A DNA stretch of 7,814 nucleotides from DASYYE01 sp035946955 (GTDB taxonomy: Bacteria > Actinomycetota > Actinomycetes > Streptosporangiales > Streptosporangiaceae): positions 1 through 7,814 of the forward strand of contig DASYYE010000364.1 in NCBI GenBank assembly GCA_035946955.1. The letters run 5' to 3'. Position 1 is the first letter of the stretch. The number at the start of each line of letters is the position of its first letter. The notes beneath the pieces were generated by a model. That model was not told where the DNA came from. It searched no databases and was given only the letters and a program-made list of their open reading frames with translations. Of the stretch, positions 1 to 5,393 are shown piece by piece. The position numbers and the translations under genes are program-made.

Positions 1-1
1 C

Positions 2-361
2 TCGGTGATCACTATGACGCTCGGTGATGACGGCGAGCTGCTCCGCACCGCAGCGGGCCGGTTCGGCGGGCTGGTCATCGCGGCGATGGGCGCCGGGCAC
101 GTACCCGCCAGCGTCGCCCCCCTCCTCGGCACACTCGCGAAACAGATCCCTGTCGTCTTGGCCTCCCGCACCGGTGCCGGGCCGGTGCTCGCCGCAACCT
201 ACGGGTTCCCCGGGTCCGAAACCGACCTGCTCAGCCGCGGCCTCATCAGCGCCGGCTTCCTGGATCCACTCAAAGCCCGGCTACTGCTGCACCTCCTACT
301 CGCCAGGGGAGCGGACCGCGAGCAGATCACCGCCACGTTCGGCGCGTTCACCGACCACTAA
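2..361 (+). CDS. L-asparaginase, C-terminal part (gene cut by the left window edge)
   Basis: The reading frame is open to the left edge and ends at a TAA, so only about the last 119 residues are present. They match the C-terminal domain of the bacterial asparaginase/glutaminase family, whose members hydrolyse L-asparagine to aspartate and ammonia. Visible landmarks are GLVIAAMGAGHVP (the glycine-rich strand-turn of the C-terminal Rossmann-like domain), the strand-turn segment IPVVLASRTGAGPV, an aromatic-glycine segment (ATYGFPGSE), and the closing segment LISAGFLDPLKARLLLHLLL followed by a short amphipathic tail. The catalytic threonines lie in the missing N-terminal domain, so activity cannot be judged. 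An internal ATG lies at 17, but the homology continues upstream, so I treat the gene as truncated by the window, not as starting there. The next gene follows after 50 bp in the same direction and could be co-transcribed. Confidence 0.85.
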   Translation, partial: SVITMTLGDDGELLRTAAGRFGGLVIAAMGAGHVPASVAPLLGTLAKQIPVVLASRTGAGPVLAATYGFPGSETDLLSRGLISAGFLDPLKARLLLHLLLARGADREQITATFGAFTDH

Positions 362-411
362 GGCGGCCCGCGCTGATCCCGTCACGTCCGCCAGAAGGGA
401 ACCCATACTCG

Positions 412-882
412 TTGCATGCGCATGAACTGACGACCAGCCGCACCTTCGGACTCAGGCTCGACCCCGGCGAAAGCTTCTTCCCCACCCTGGAAGCCTTCTG
501 CCGCGACCACGGCATCCGCTGCGGCTATATACCGATGTTCCTGGCGGCGTTCGCCGAAGCCGACATCGTCGGCACGTGCGACAAGCTGGAAGACGCCGCG
601 GCACCGGTCTGGTCGAAAGTCCACCTCACCAACGCCGAGGCCCTGGGCTGCGGCACCATCGCCAGCGACCAGGACACCGGCGAGTTCCTCCCCCATATCC
701 ACACCACACTCGGCCTCAAAGAGCGCGCCGCCACCGGCTACACCAGCCACCTGCTCGCCGCCCGCACCCAGTTCCTCGTCGAGATGATCCTCGTCGAGGT
801 CACCGGGCCTAACATGACGCGGCCCTCCGACCCCGGCCTTTACAACGTCCCCCGCCTCACCTTCACACCAGCAACGCGGTAG
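412..882 (+). CDS. PPC/DUF296-domain protein (possible DNA-binding or metal-binding protein)
   Basis: A 156-residue protein that by its pattern belongs to the PPC (plants and prokaryotes conserved, DUF296) fold, which is related in shape to acetolactate decarboxylase. Seen here: an N-terminal strand RTFGLRLDPGE, the helix FFPTLEAFCRDHGI, a central AFAEADIVGT segment, then PHIHTTLG with His95 and His97 and GYTSHLLAA with His113. This histidine trio is at the usual place for the family and may bind a metal. Plant AT-hook members bind DNA through this fold plus an AT-hook. No AT-hook is seen here, so a DNA role is only a possibility. The start is TTG at 412, because no ATG or GTG in this frame lies between the preceding gene and the conserved region. 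AGAAGGGA at 393-400 lies 11 nt before it. No membrane segment or signal peptide is seen. Role unknown. It may be co-transcribed with the asparaginase gene. Confidence 0.8.
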   Translation: MHAHELTTSRTFGLRLDPGESFFPTLEAFCRDHGIRCGYIPMFLAAFAEADIVGTCDKLEDAAAPVWSKVHLTNAEALGCGTIASDQDTGEFLPHIHTTLGLKERAATGYTSHLLAARTQFLVEMILVEVTGPNMTRPSDPGLYNVPRLTFTPATR

Positions 883-1096
883 CCCAACAACCAGCGCGCA
901 ACCAGCAGCCCTAGCCTCACGCACAACGGCCAACGGGAACCGCCATCACTGCCCCGTTCGACCACCGCACTGGAAGAATGCCTAGCTGGCCCGGTCCAGG
1001 GCCAGCGCAAGCGCCCTTCCGCAGTTCCGCCAGCTGGGGAGCCTGCCAGGAACAGGCACACGGCGGCAAGGAAGCACCCCCGGTATCGGAGGAACC
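883..1096. other. Intergenic region between the PPC-domain gene and the MazG-like gene
   Basis: This stretch holds no convincing gene. Its left 100 bases show nothing I can identify. The right half holds a perfect hairpin at 985-1006, a weaker one (GCCTG 1041-1045 with CAGGC 1053-1057) and the ribosome binding site GGAGGAA at 1088-1094 for the next gene. No clear -10/-35 pair was found. Confidence 0.5.
985..1006 (+). terminator. Perfect 8-bp hairpin, possible terminator or leader structure
   Basis: GCTGGCCC (985-992) pairs perfectly with GGGCCAGC (999-1006) around a 6-nt loop. A short GCGCAAGCGC dyad (1005-1014) overlaps the end. No T-tract follows, so if this terminates the PPC-domain transcript it does so without a canonical U-run, as is common in actinomycetes. 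It could instead be part of the structured leader of the MazG-like gene 90 bp downstream. Confidence 0.4.
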
Positions 1097-1387
1097 ATGT
1101 GGGACGACGTTAAGCGCTTGCACGAGTTCCACGGTGACATGCCTGCGGAGATACGCATCCTCAAGCTCACCGAGGAGGTCGGGGAAGCCGCCCAGGCCCT
1201 GATCGGGATGCGTGGGCAGTCCCGCAAGGGCGTATGGCGCACCCGCGATGACCTCTTGGATGAACTCGCCGACGTCATCATCACCGCAGCCGTAACGATG
1301 AGCGCCATAACTGACAGCGGAACCGACCAAGCCCGCAACCACTTCGAACGGCGGTTGGAGACTGTTATTGCCCGGGCAGGGCTATGA
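1097..1387 (+). CDS. MazG-like nucleotide pyrophosphohydrolase, compact form
   Basis: A 96-residue all-helical protein carrying the metal-binding signature of the all-alpha NTP pyrophosphohydrolase (MazG) superfamily. TEEVGEAAQAL provides Glu26, Glu27 and Glu30, and DELADVIITAA provides Glu56 and Asp59, giving the usual EExxE ... ExxD arrangement with about 25 residues between the halves. Such enzymes coordinate Mg2+ and cleave nucleoside triphosphates to the monophosphate and pyrophosphate, often for house-cleaning of abnormal nucleotides or control of nucleotide pools. The length fits the single-domain MazG-like group and not the two-domain E. coli MazG. ATG is preceded by GGAGGAA at 1088-1094, a strong but close ribosome binding site. 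It stands apart from its upstream neighbour (214 bp) and converges on the next gene, so it is probably its own transcription unit. Substrate unknown. Confidence 0.85.
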   Translation: MWDDVKRLHEFHGDMPAEIRILKLTEEVGEAAQALIGMRGQSRKGVWRTRDDLLDELADVIITAAVTMSAITDSGTDQARNHFERRLETVIARAGL

Positions 1388-1453
1388 CCGCCGTGGCAGC
1401 TAGGCGTGCACGGCCACGGTCCGGCAGGCGACTCAGCTGGATAGGGGCCTGCC

Positions 1454-1470
1454 AGCCGCCACGGGCGGCT
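1454..1470. terminator. 7-bp GC hairpin between convergent genes
   Basis: AGCCGCC (1454-1460) pairs perfectly with GGCGGCT (1464-1470) around an ACG loop. It lies 67 bp after the MazG-like stop codon and 44 bp beyond the stop of the convergent gene. No T-run follows on the + strand. It is the best candidate for ending the MazG-like transcript and could act in both directions. Confidence 0.4.
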
Positions 1471-1482
1471 CGTGGGCGGTCA

Positions 1483-1513
1483 AGGAGAAGAGATCTAAAT
1501 CTGCGGTCCGCAG
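1483..1513 (-). terminator. Hairpin plus T-rich tail directly after the 582-aa gene
   Basis: On the - strand the stop codon TAG (1516-1514) is followed at once by CTGCGGACCGCAG (1513-1501), a dyad that can fold as a 5-bp stem with a 3-nt loop. A T-rich stretch, ATTTAGATCTCTTCTCC, comes next (down to about 1484). This resembles a weak intrinsic terminator for the unassigned gene. The 13-bp dyad could alternatively be a protein site. Confidence 0.45.
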
Positions 1514-3262
1514 CTAGGACTGCTCCTTGTGGATGACGGCGACGGCGGTGGCGAGCAGGACACCGTCGTCGAGGTGCCCAGTGTCGTGGGCGTGGGCGGC
1601 GTCGTGGACGCGGTCGGCGAGGTTGGCACCGGCCCAGGCTCTCGCGTACTCGCAGGCGAGCGAACTGACGGCTGGGTCGGTGCGCAGGTGAGTGCCCAGG
1701 TAGTCAGCGGCCGTGTGCAGGAACTCGCTCAGCAGGGCGGCGTCGCTGCCCGCAGCCGGCTGGCCTGAGGCCAAAGCGGCGGCCAGTGAGGCGCCGTAAC
1801 CGGGGTCGTCGTCGGCCATGGTCAGGGTGATGCCGGTCAGGGCTTGTTGCAGTTTGCGGGTCTCGGCCTGGTGGTCGATGGTGGTGCCGGGCTGGTGGAG
1901 GCTGAGGTAGCGGGCGACGGTCTCGTCCCATTCGGCCTGGTCGGCTTGGGTGGCGAAGGTGCCGTCGGGGCGGGGGAGCAGGCCGTCGGTGTGCTGGTAG
2001 GCGTAGACCCATGCTGGGCAGACCCCGGCCGATTCCAGCATTCCTACGGTGGCGGTCTCCACAGCGGGCAGGGACATCGGCTGTGGCTGGTCGGCGTTGG
2101 GGTCGAAGAACACCGGGTCGCTGAGGCCGGGTGGCCGGCCGAACTTCTCCTCGAACCGGCGGAACTGGGCCTCCAGCATCGCCTTCTGATCCTGGTCGAG
2201 CCGGAGCACTTTGCTGTCGCGGGTGTTGACCTGGTCGTAGCCGAGTTCGAACGCCAGGTCGACCAGCGCGGTGCCCGGCCAGCTGTGCCAGCGCCGGTCG
2301 GCCGCCGGCACCGGCTCGGTGAACGCCGCGATGGCGAACAGGTGACCCAGCACGGTGTCGGGGTCAAGGCCGCGGCCGGGTGCGGTCAGCAGGATGTCGG
2401 TGATGGGGACCAGTGGGGAGTCCTCGGCCAGGCCCAGCGCCCACGCCACCGCCCGGTCCGCGGCCTCGTCCAGTTCCTCGTCGTCATTGGCTGCCAGCCC
2501 GAGGTACAAGGCGGGCAGCAGCACCATCGGCTCCGCGTGGACGTCCAGCCCGGAGGCGGCGAGCAGGTGCAGCCCTTCCCGCAGCGCGTCGCACGCCGTG
2601 CCGTCATGGGGCAGGCCGACCTGGGGGGCTGCCCACAGCCGGGCCACCCACCCGGCGGCATCCCGGGGCGCGGGGGGCAGCACAGCGTCTGCCGTGGGGC
2701 CGCCGAGGGCAACCCGGGAACCGGCCAGCGCGGTGGCGGGCAGCAGGCCGCGGGGCAGCTTGCGCTGGTCCAGTCCGGCTGCTTCGAGCCGCCCGGCGAC
2801 CAGCAGCATCAGGTCGCCCTCATCGACGGGCAGGTCATGGTCGTCGCTGGCGGCCAGCACTTCCCGGATGAACCGCTCGATGCCGGTCCACTGGACGGTG
2901 CCGCGGAGCAGCCGCAGCCACGCCGAGCGGGCGTTGGCGAACTCGTAGCCGTCGCGGAACTCCTGCGGCCACACCGTACCCAGAAACAGCGTGTCGATCG
3001 GGTCCAGCTCGTGGTACCAGTCCGGCCCGTCCCCCTCTTGCTGGGCCATGCCCAGCGCGGCATAGCCCAGCGCGTACGCCCCGGCCAGGCTGACCTTGCC
3101 CGGCGGGTTCGACTGCACCAGCCGCGTCAGCGCGGTCTCCGCAGCGCTGCGCGGGTCGCTGCCACCTCTTCGCGCAGGCGGGGTGCGGCTGGCGCGCCCG
3201 GCCCCTGGGCCGGGCTGGTGTTGGCGGCGGCGCCGCGCGGCTTTGCCCACAGCGATGCTCAT
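1514..3262 (-). CDS. Large soluble protein of unknown function, conserved-looking (582 aa)
   Basis: I do not recognise a named family. From ATG at 3262 the protein has 582 residues. Residues 1-35 are basic and disorder-prone (AARRRRQHQPGPG and Arg/Pro/Gly-rich). Residues about 40-190 form a helical region with a distinctive aromatic core (DWYHELDPIDTLFLGTVWPQ near 81-100, then GYEFANARSAWLRLLRG). Residues 200-345 are leucine/alanine-rich helices with an acidic patch (NDDEELDEAADR near 259-270). Residues about 365-455 hold RRFEEKFGRPPG, DPVFFDPNADQPQP and YAYQHTDGLL, which remind me of uncharacterised actinobacterial proteins, though I cannot confirm this. The rest is helical. There are no membrane segments, signal peptide, nucleotide-binding loop or catalytic motif that I can name. 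An in-frame ATG at 3406 would add 48 Pro/Val/Gly-rich residues of low plausibility. I prefer 3262, although its ribosome binding site is weak. Probably cytoplasmic and monocistronic. Confidence 0.75.
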   Translation of the reverse strand: MSIAVGKAARRRRQHQPGPGAGRASRTPPARRGGSDPRSAAETALTRLVQSNPPGKVSLAGAYALGYAALGMAQQEGDGPDWYHELDPIDTLFLGTVWPQEFRDGYEFANARSAWLRLLRGTVQWTGIERFIREVLAASDDHDLPVDEGDLMLLVAGRLEAAGLDQRKLPRGLLPATALAGSRVALGGPTADAVLPPAPRDAAGWVARLWAAPQVGLPHDGTACDALREGLHLLAASGLDVHAEPMVLLPALYLGLAANDDEELDEAADRAVAWALGLAEDSPLVPITDILLTAPGRGLDPDTVLGHLFAIAAFTEPVPAADRRWHSWPGTALVDLAFELGYDQVNTRDSKVLRLDQDQKAMLEAQFRRFEEKFGRPPGLSDPVFFDPNADQPQPMSLPAVETATVGMLESAGVCPAWVYAYQHTDGLLPRPDGTFATQADQAEWDETVARYLSLHQPGTTIDHQAETRKLQQALTGITLTMADDDPGYGASLAAALASGQPAAGSDAALLSEFLHTAADYLGTHLRTDPAVSSLACEYARAWAGANLADRVHDAAHAHDTGHLDDGVLLATAVAVIHKEQS

Positions 3263-3301
3263 CCCACTGCCCGAACCCGAGGCTACCGGCAGTATCCGCC
3301 C

Positions 3302-3319
3302 CGACACGGGCGACACGGG
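3302..3319. repeat. Tandem 9-bp direct repeat (two copies)
   Basis: CGACACGGG occurs twice head to tail (3302-3310 and 3311-3319), without mismatch. It lies 40-57 bp upstream of the preferred start of the 582-aa gene, in its presumed leader or promoter zone. If the longer reading frame were translated, it would encode Pro-Val-Ser twice. Confidence 0.6.
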
Positions 3320-3394
3320 CGGACCGCTGATGGGCACAGGACACAACACCACACGAGCCCACCCGTGCGCCGCCCAAGAGCCGGGGCGGCCACG

Positions 3395-3433
3395 TACCTC
3401 ACGCATACCTCCGATGGACCTCTCACATACCGG
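3395..3433 (-). promoter_or_regulatory. Four boxes at exact 11-bp phasing, possible regulator binding site
   Basis: On the + strand TACCTC begins at 3395 and 3406, GACCTC at 3417 and TACCGG at 3428. The four six-base boxes are thus each exactly 11 bp from the next. Read toward the 582-aa gene they are CCGGTA, GAGGTC, GAGGTA, GAGGTA. Direct repeats at 11 bp place successive half-sites on one face of the helix, the usual layout for OmpR- and SARP-family winged-helix regulators. The array sits 130-170 bp before the preferred start. No clear -10 element is seen right after it. Confidence 0.4.
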
Positions 3434-3719
3434 TCGGCCATGGGCGACGGTGGCGCGAGCTGATTCTCGAATCCGCTGGACAGTGCCTCAGCGCCAGCCA
3501 GAGCCGCCACGGGACACCGCCCGCCGGTAGTGCAAGCCTCCCACCTGCGCTTTTCCGGTAGCTGTCACGCTGTGTACGACCATCGGAAGGGTCTCAGCGG
3601 GCGCACCGGACCGGGGCGGACGACTAGGTCGCGGCTGACGAGCAAACGTCGACCAACCATGGCCCCGACACCGCCATCTCGGCAGGCAAAGGAATAACAA
3701 AACACCAGGTCAGGGCGGG

Positions 3720-3792
3720 TGCGCCGCCAGGGACTTGAACCCCGAACCCGCGGATTAAGAGTCCGCTGCTCTGCCAATTGAGCTAGCGGCGC
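3720..3792 (-). tRNA. tRNA-Lys (anticodon CTT)
   Basis: The - strand folds into a full 73-nt cloverleaf. The acceptor arms GCGCCGC and GCGGCGC pair perfectly. The D-stem is GCTC/GAGC. The anticodon stem GCGGA/TCCGC closes the loop CTCTTAA, so the anticodon is CTT, reading lysine AAG. The T-arm is CGGGG-TTCAAGT-CCCTG, with one G-T pair. The discriminator base is A at 3720. The next bases are CCC, so the 3' CCA is not encoded and must be added after transcription, as is usual in many actinobacteria. No duplicate of the tRNA 3' end, which would mark an integrated element, was found in the window. Confidence 0.97.
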
Positions 3793-3809
3793 TGGGTGAA
3801 TCGAGTGCG

Positions 3810-3840
3810 ATGTTAACAGTACCGGCCGCGTAGACGGTAA
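3810..3840 (-). promoter_or_regulatory. Possible promoter of tRNA-Lys
   Basis: On the - strand TTACCG (3840-3835) and TAACAT (3815-3810) could act as -35 and -10 elements. TAACAT fits the actinobacterial TAnnnT pattern and lies 17 bp before the tRNA 5' end. The 19-bp spacer is longer than ideal, so this is tentative. Confidence 0.3.
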
Positions 3841-3943
3841 CTGGCCAAGCAGGTACCTCGACGCGTCACCGCGCAACACCCCCTCACCCGTACCAGCCCT
3901 CACCCACCAGCCTGACCAGGCCATGTCTGACCCAGGCGTTCGG

Positions 3944-3970
3944 TTCGGGCATGCTTGTCCCATGCCCGAA
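3944..3970. repeat. Perfect 10-bp inverted repeat spanning the phosphatase start codon
   Basis: TTCGGGCATG (3944-3953) and CATGCCCGAA (3961-3970) are perfect reverse complements around a 7-nt spacer. The preferred ATG of the phosphatase gene (3962) lies inside the right arm. As RNA this would hide the start codon in a strong stem. As DNA it could be a dimer-type operator. Confidence 0.6.
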
Positions 3971-4528
3971 AAGCCTCTAGCGTGCGAAACCCTGCCACGG
4001 CCCCGGCGGTCAGACGGTCAATACCGGGTCTGCCTGGTCTGCCTCGGGAACATCTGCCGTTCGCCTATGGCCGAGGTCATCATGCGCCGTGCCCTGGCGG
4101 ACGCTGGGCTCGCGGAGGCCGTTGCCATCGAGAGCGCCGGGACCGGCGACTGGCATGTGGGGGAGCAGATGTTCCGGCCCGCATGGGCTGAGCTGGCAAA
4201 ACGCGGCTACGACGGGTCGCGCCACCGTGGCCGCCAGATCCAGCGGGAGTGGCTCACCGGGTATGACCTGATCCTCGCCATGGACCGGGCCAACCTCGCT
4301 GACCTGCTCCGCATCGCCCCCGACCGGGAGAGCGCCAGCCGTGTCCGGCTGCTGCGTTCCTTCGACCCGGAACTGCAACCCGATGACCTCTGGAAGGCCG
4401 AGGTGCCTGACCCGTTCGGCGGTGACGCGGCGGCCTACCAGCTCACGTTCGACCTGGTGCTGGCGGCGGTCAACGGCCTCACCCAGTGCCTGGCCCAGTT
4501 CCTGGACGTGCCCGCCCCGCAGCCGTGA
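3962..4528 (+). CDS. Low-molecular-weight protein-tyrosine-phosphatase family
   Basis: From ATG 3962 the protein has 188 residues. The P-loop CLGNICRSP supplies the nucleophile Cys27 and the phosphate-binding Arg33, and VPDPFGG near 148-154 supplies the general-acid Asp150, so the catalytic set is complete. SAGTGDWHVG and the helix ELAKRGYDGSRHRGRQI are typical of the actinobacterial group. The segment after WHVG reads EQMFRPAW, where many relatives have a D-x-R motif, a mild deviation. Family members hydrolyse phosphotyrosine, and some act on sugar-phosphate adducts of proteins. The stop codon overlaps the start of the kinase gene by four bases, which points to that second role. An in-frame ATG at 3923 would add 13 residues. 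Neither start has a good ribosome binding site. Even from 3962 the P-loop is preceded by a longer tail (about 22 residues) than usual. Confidence 0.92.
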   Translation: MPEKPLACETLPRPRRSDGQYRVCLVCLGNICRSPMAEVIMRRALADAGLAEAVAIESAGTGDWHVGEQMFRPAWAELAKRGYDGSRHRGRQIQREWLTGYDLILAMDRANLADLLRIAPDRESASRVRLLRSFDPELQPDDLWKAEVPDPFGGDAAAYQLTFDLVLAAVNGLTQCLAQFLDVPAPQP

Positions 4529-5379
4529 CCGGCACTGTCAGTCTCCGGCTGGCGGAGCTGACCGGCGCTGGCGTCGGTGCGGTCCGCCCACTCGGCGGCC
4601 ACCACGGCGCGCGTCACTACCACGTGACCCTGGCCGACGGCCGGGAGGTGTTCGTCAAGGCGGCGGGCGCGTCGGCCGCCGCGCTGCGCGCGGAAGCCCA
4701 CGGCCTGCGGTGGCTGGGGGAGGCACGCGCGGTCCCCGTCCCCGATGTCGTGGCCTGTGATGATGAGCTGCTCGTCGTCTCCTGGGTGCGGACAGCCGCC
4801 CCGGACGTAGGTTCCGCCCAAACATTTGGGCGTGACCTGGCCAGACTGCACACCACGGGCGCCCGGGCGTTCGGAGCGCCGTGGGAGGGTTTCATCGCGA
4901 GCCTGCCCCTGCCCAATGACCCGGGCGTGTCGTGGCCGGACTGGTACGCGGCCCAGCGTGTCGTGCCCTACCTGCGGATGGCAGTGGATTCGGGGGAACT
5001 GAGCGGGGCGGACGCCGTGCTGGTGGAGTCCGCCCTGGCCCGGGCCGGTGCGCTGGCGGGCCCCGCCGAGCTGCCCAGCCGCATCCACGGCGACTGCTGG
5101 TCAGGGAATGTGCTGTGGTCAGGGGGACGCGGCTGGCTGATCGACCCGGCTGCGCACGGCGGGCACCGCGAGACCGACCTGGCGATGCTGGCCCTGTTCG
5201 GCGCCCCATACCTCGACCAGGTCATCGGCGCCTACCAGGATGTCGCGCCACTGGCGGCCGGCTGGCGTCAGCGGGTGCCGTTGCACCAGCTCCACCCGTT
5301 GCTCGTGCACGTATGTCTGTTCGGCAGTTCCTACCGGGAGTCCGTGCTCGGAGCCGCCCGCGCTGTCCTCGCCTGCTAG
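4525..5379 (+). CDS. Fructosamine-kinase-family protein (ketoamine 3-kinase)
   Basis: 284 residues from GTG 4525, the usual length for this family of protein-kinase-like small-molecule kinases, which phosphorylate sugars bound to amines so that the adduct falls off. Seen: a glycine/histidine-rich loop LGGHHGARHYHV (23-34), ATP-lysine Lys45 in EVFVKAA, Glu57 in the following helix, GRDLARLHTTG, the catalytic loop HGDCWSGN (188-195, Asp190 and Asn195), and the signature IDPAAHGGHRETDLAM (206-221, metal ligand Asp207). The C-terminal block HQLHPLLVHVCLFGSSYRE is also typical. Bacterial members are reported to prefer ribulosamines and erythrulosamines to fructosamines. The GTG overlaps the phosphatase stop as GTGA and has no ribosome binding site of its own, so translation is probably coupled. 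A GTG at 4486 would give 297 residues with a deeper overlap, which is less likely. The loop has no cysteine, unlike some eukaryotic relatives. Confidence 0.93.
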   Translation: MTGTVSLRLAELTGAGVGAVRPLGGHHGARHYHVTLADGREVFVKAAGASAAALRAEAHGLRWLGEARAVPVPDVVACDDELLVVSWVRTAAPDVGSAQTFGRDLARLHTTGARAFGAPWEGFIASLPLPNDPGVSWPDWYAAQRVVPYLRMAVDSGELSGADAVLVESALARAGALAGPAELPSRIHGDCWSGNVLWSGGRGWLIDPAAHGGHRETDLAMLALFGAPYLDQVIGAYQDVAPLAAGWRQRVPLHQLHPLLVHVCLFGSSYRESVLGAARAVLAC

Positions 5380-5393
5380 CGGGACCGGCAGGG

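Larger units (their letters stand above)
3263..3719. other. Long upstream/intergenic region between the 582-aa gene and tRNA-Lys
   Basis: These 457 bases hold no convincing gene. They contain a tandem 9-bp repeat (3302-3319), the 11-bp-phased boxes at 3395-3433, and an AT-rich patch at 3691-3706. On the - strand that patch reads as a T-rich stretch shortly after the tRNA and may help end its transcript. The in-frame ATG at 3406 has GGAGGT touching it, too close for a normal ribosome binding site. Between 3440 and 3690 I see nothing I can identify. Confidence 0.5.

Noticed and set aside
382..933. 183-codon - strand frame over the PPC-domain gene
   Set aside because: Antisense shadow. The + strand frame has recognisable family motifs and a ribosome binding site.
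917..1342. 141-codon - strand frame over the MazG-like gene
   Set aside because: Antisense shadow of a clear MazG-like protein. No motif in its translation.
1097..1387. MazG-like gene as part of a toxin-antitoxin or defence module
   Set aside because: The neighbours include no toxin or defence gene that I can identify. It has its own hairpin-bounded unit, so a house-cleaning enzyme is the simpler view.
1844..3463. Long open frame on the + strand (539 codons) opposite the 582-aa gene
   Set aside because: It is rich in Gly, Gln, Val and Arg, with no recognisable motif, as expected from the antisense of a GC-rich coding strand. The - strand frame shows convincing protein-like helices and conserved-looking blocks.
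3283..3510. 75-codon cysteine-containing - strand frame upstream of the 582-aa gene
   Set aside because: No ribosome binding site, and unusual composition. It covers the repeat-bearing upstream region, so it is more likely a chance frame.
3524..3561. CCGGTAG repeated at 3524-3530 and 3555-3561
   Set aside because: The two copies are 31 bp apart, which fits no common operator geometry. A 7-bp match is readily expected by chance in this composition.
3488..3700. 70-codon - strand frame between the tRNA and the 582-aa gene
   Set aside because: No ribosome binding site, no motif, and Arg/Pro-rich as chance frames in GC-rich DNA tend to be.
3720..3792. tRNA-Lys as a possible integration site for a mobile element
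   Set aside because: No integrase gene and no second copy of the tRNA 3' end in the window. The neighbouring genes show no clear change in base use.
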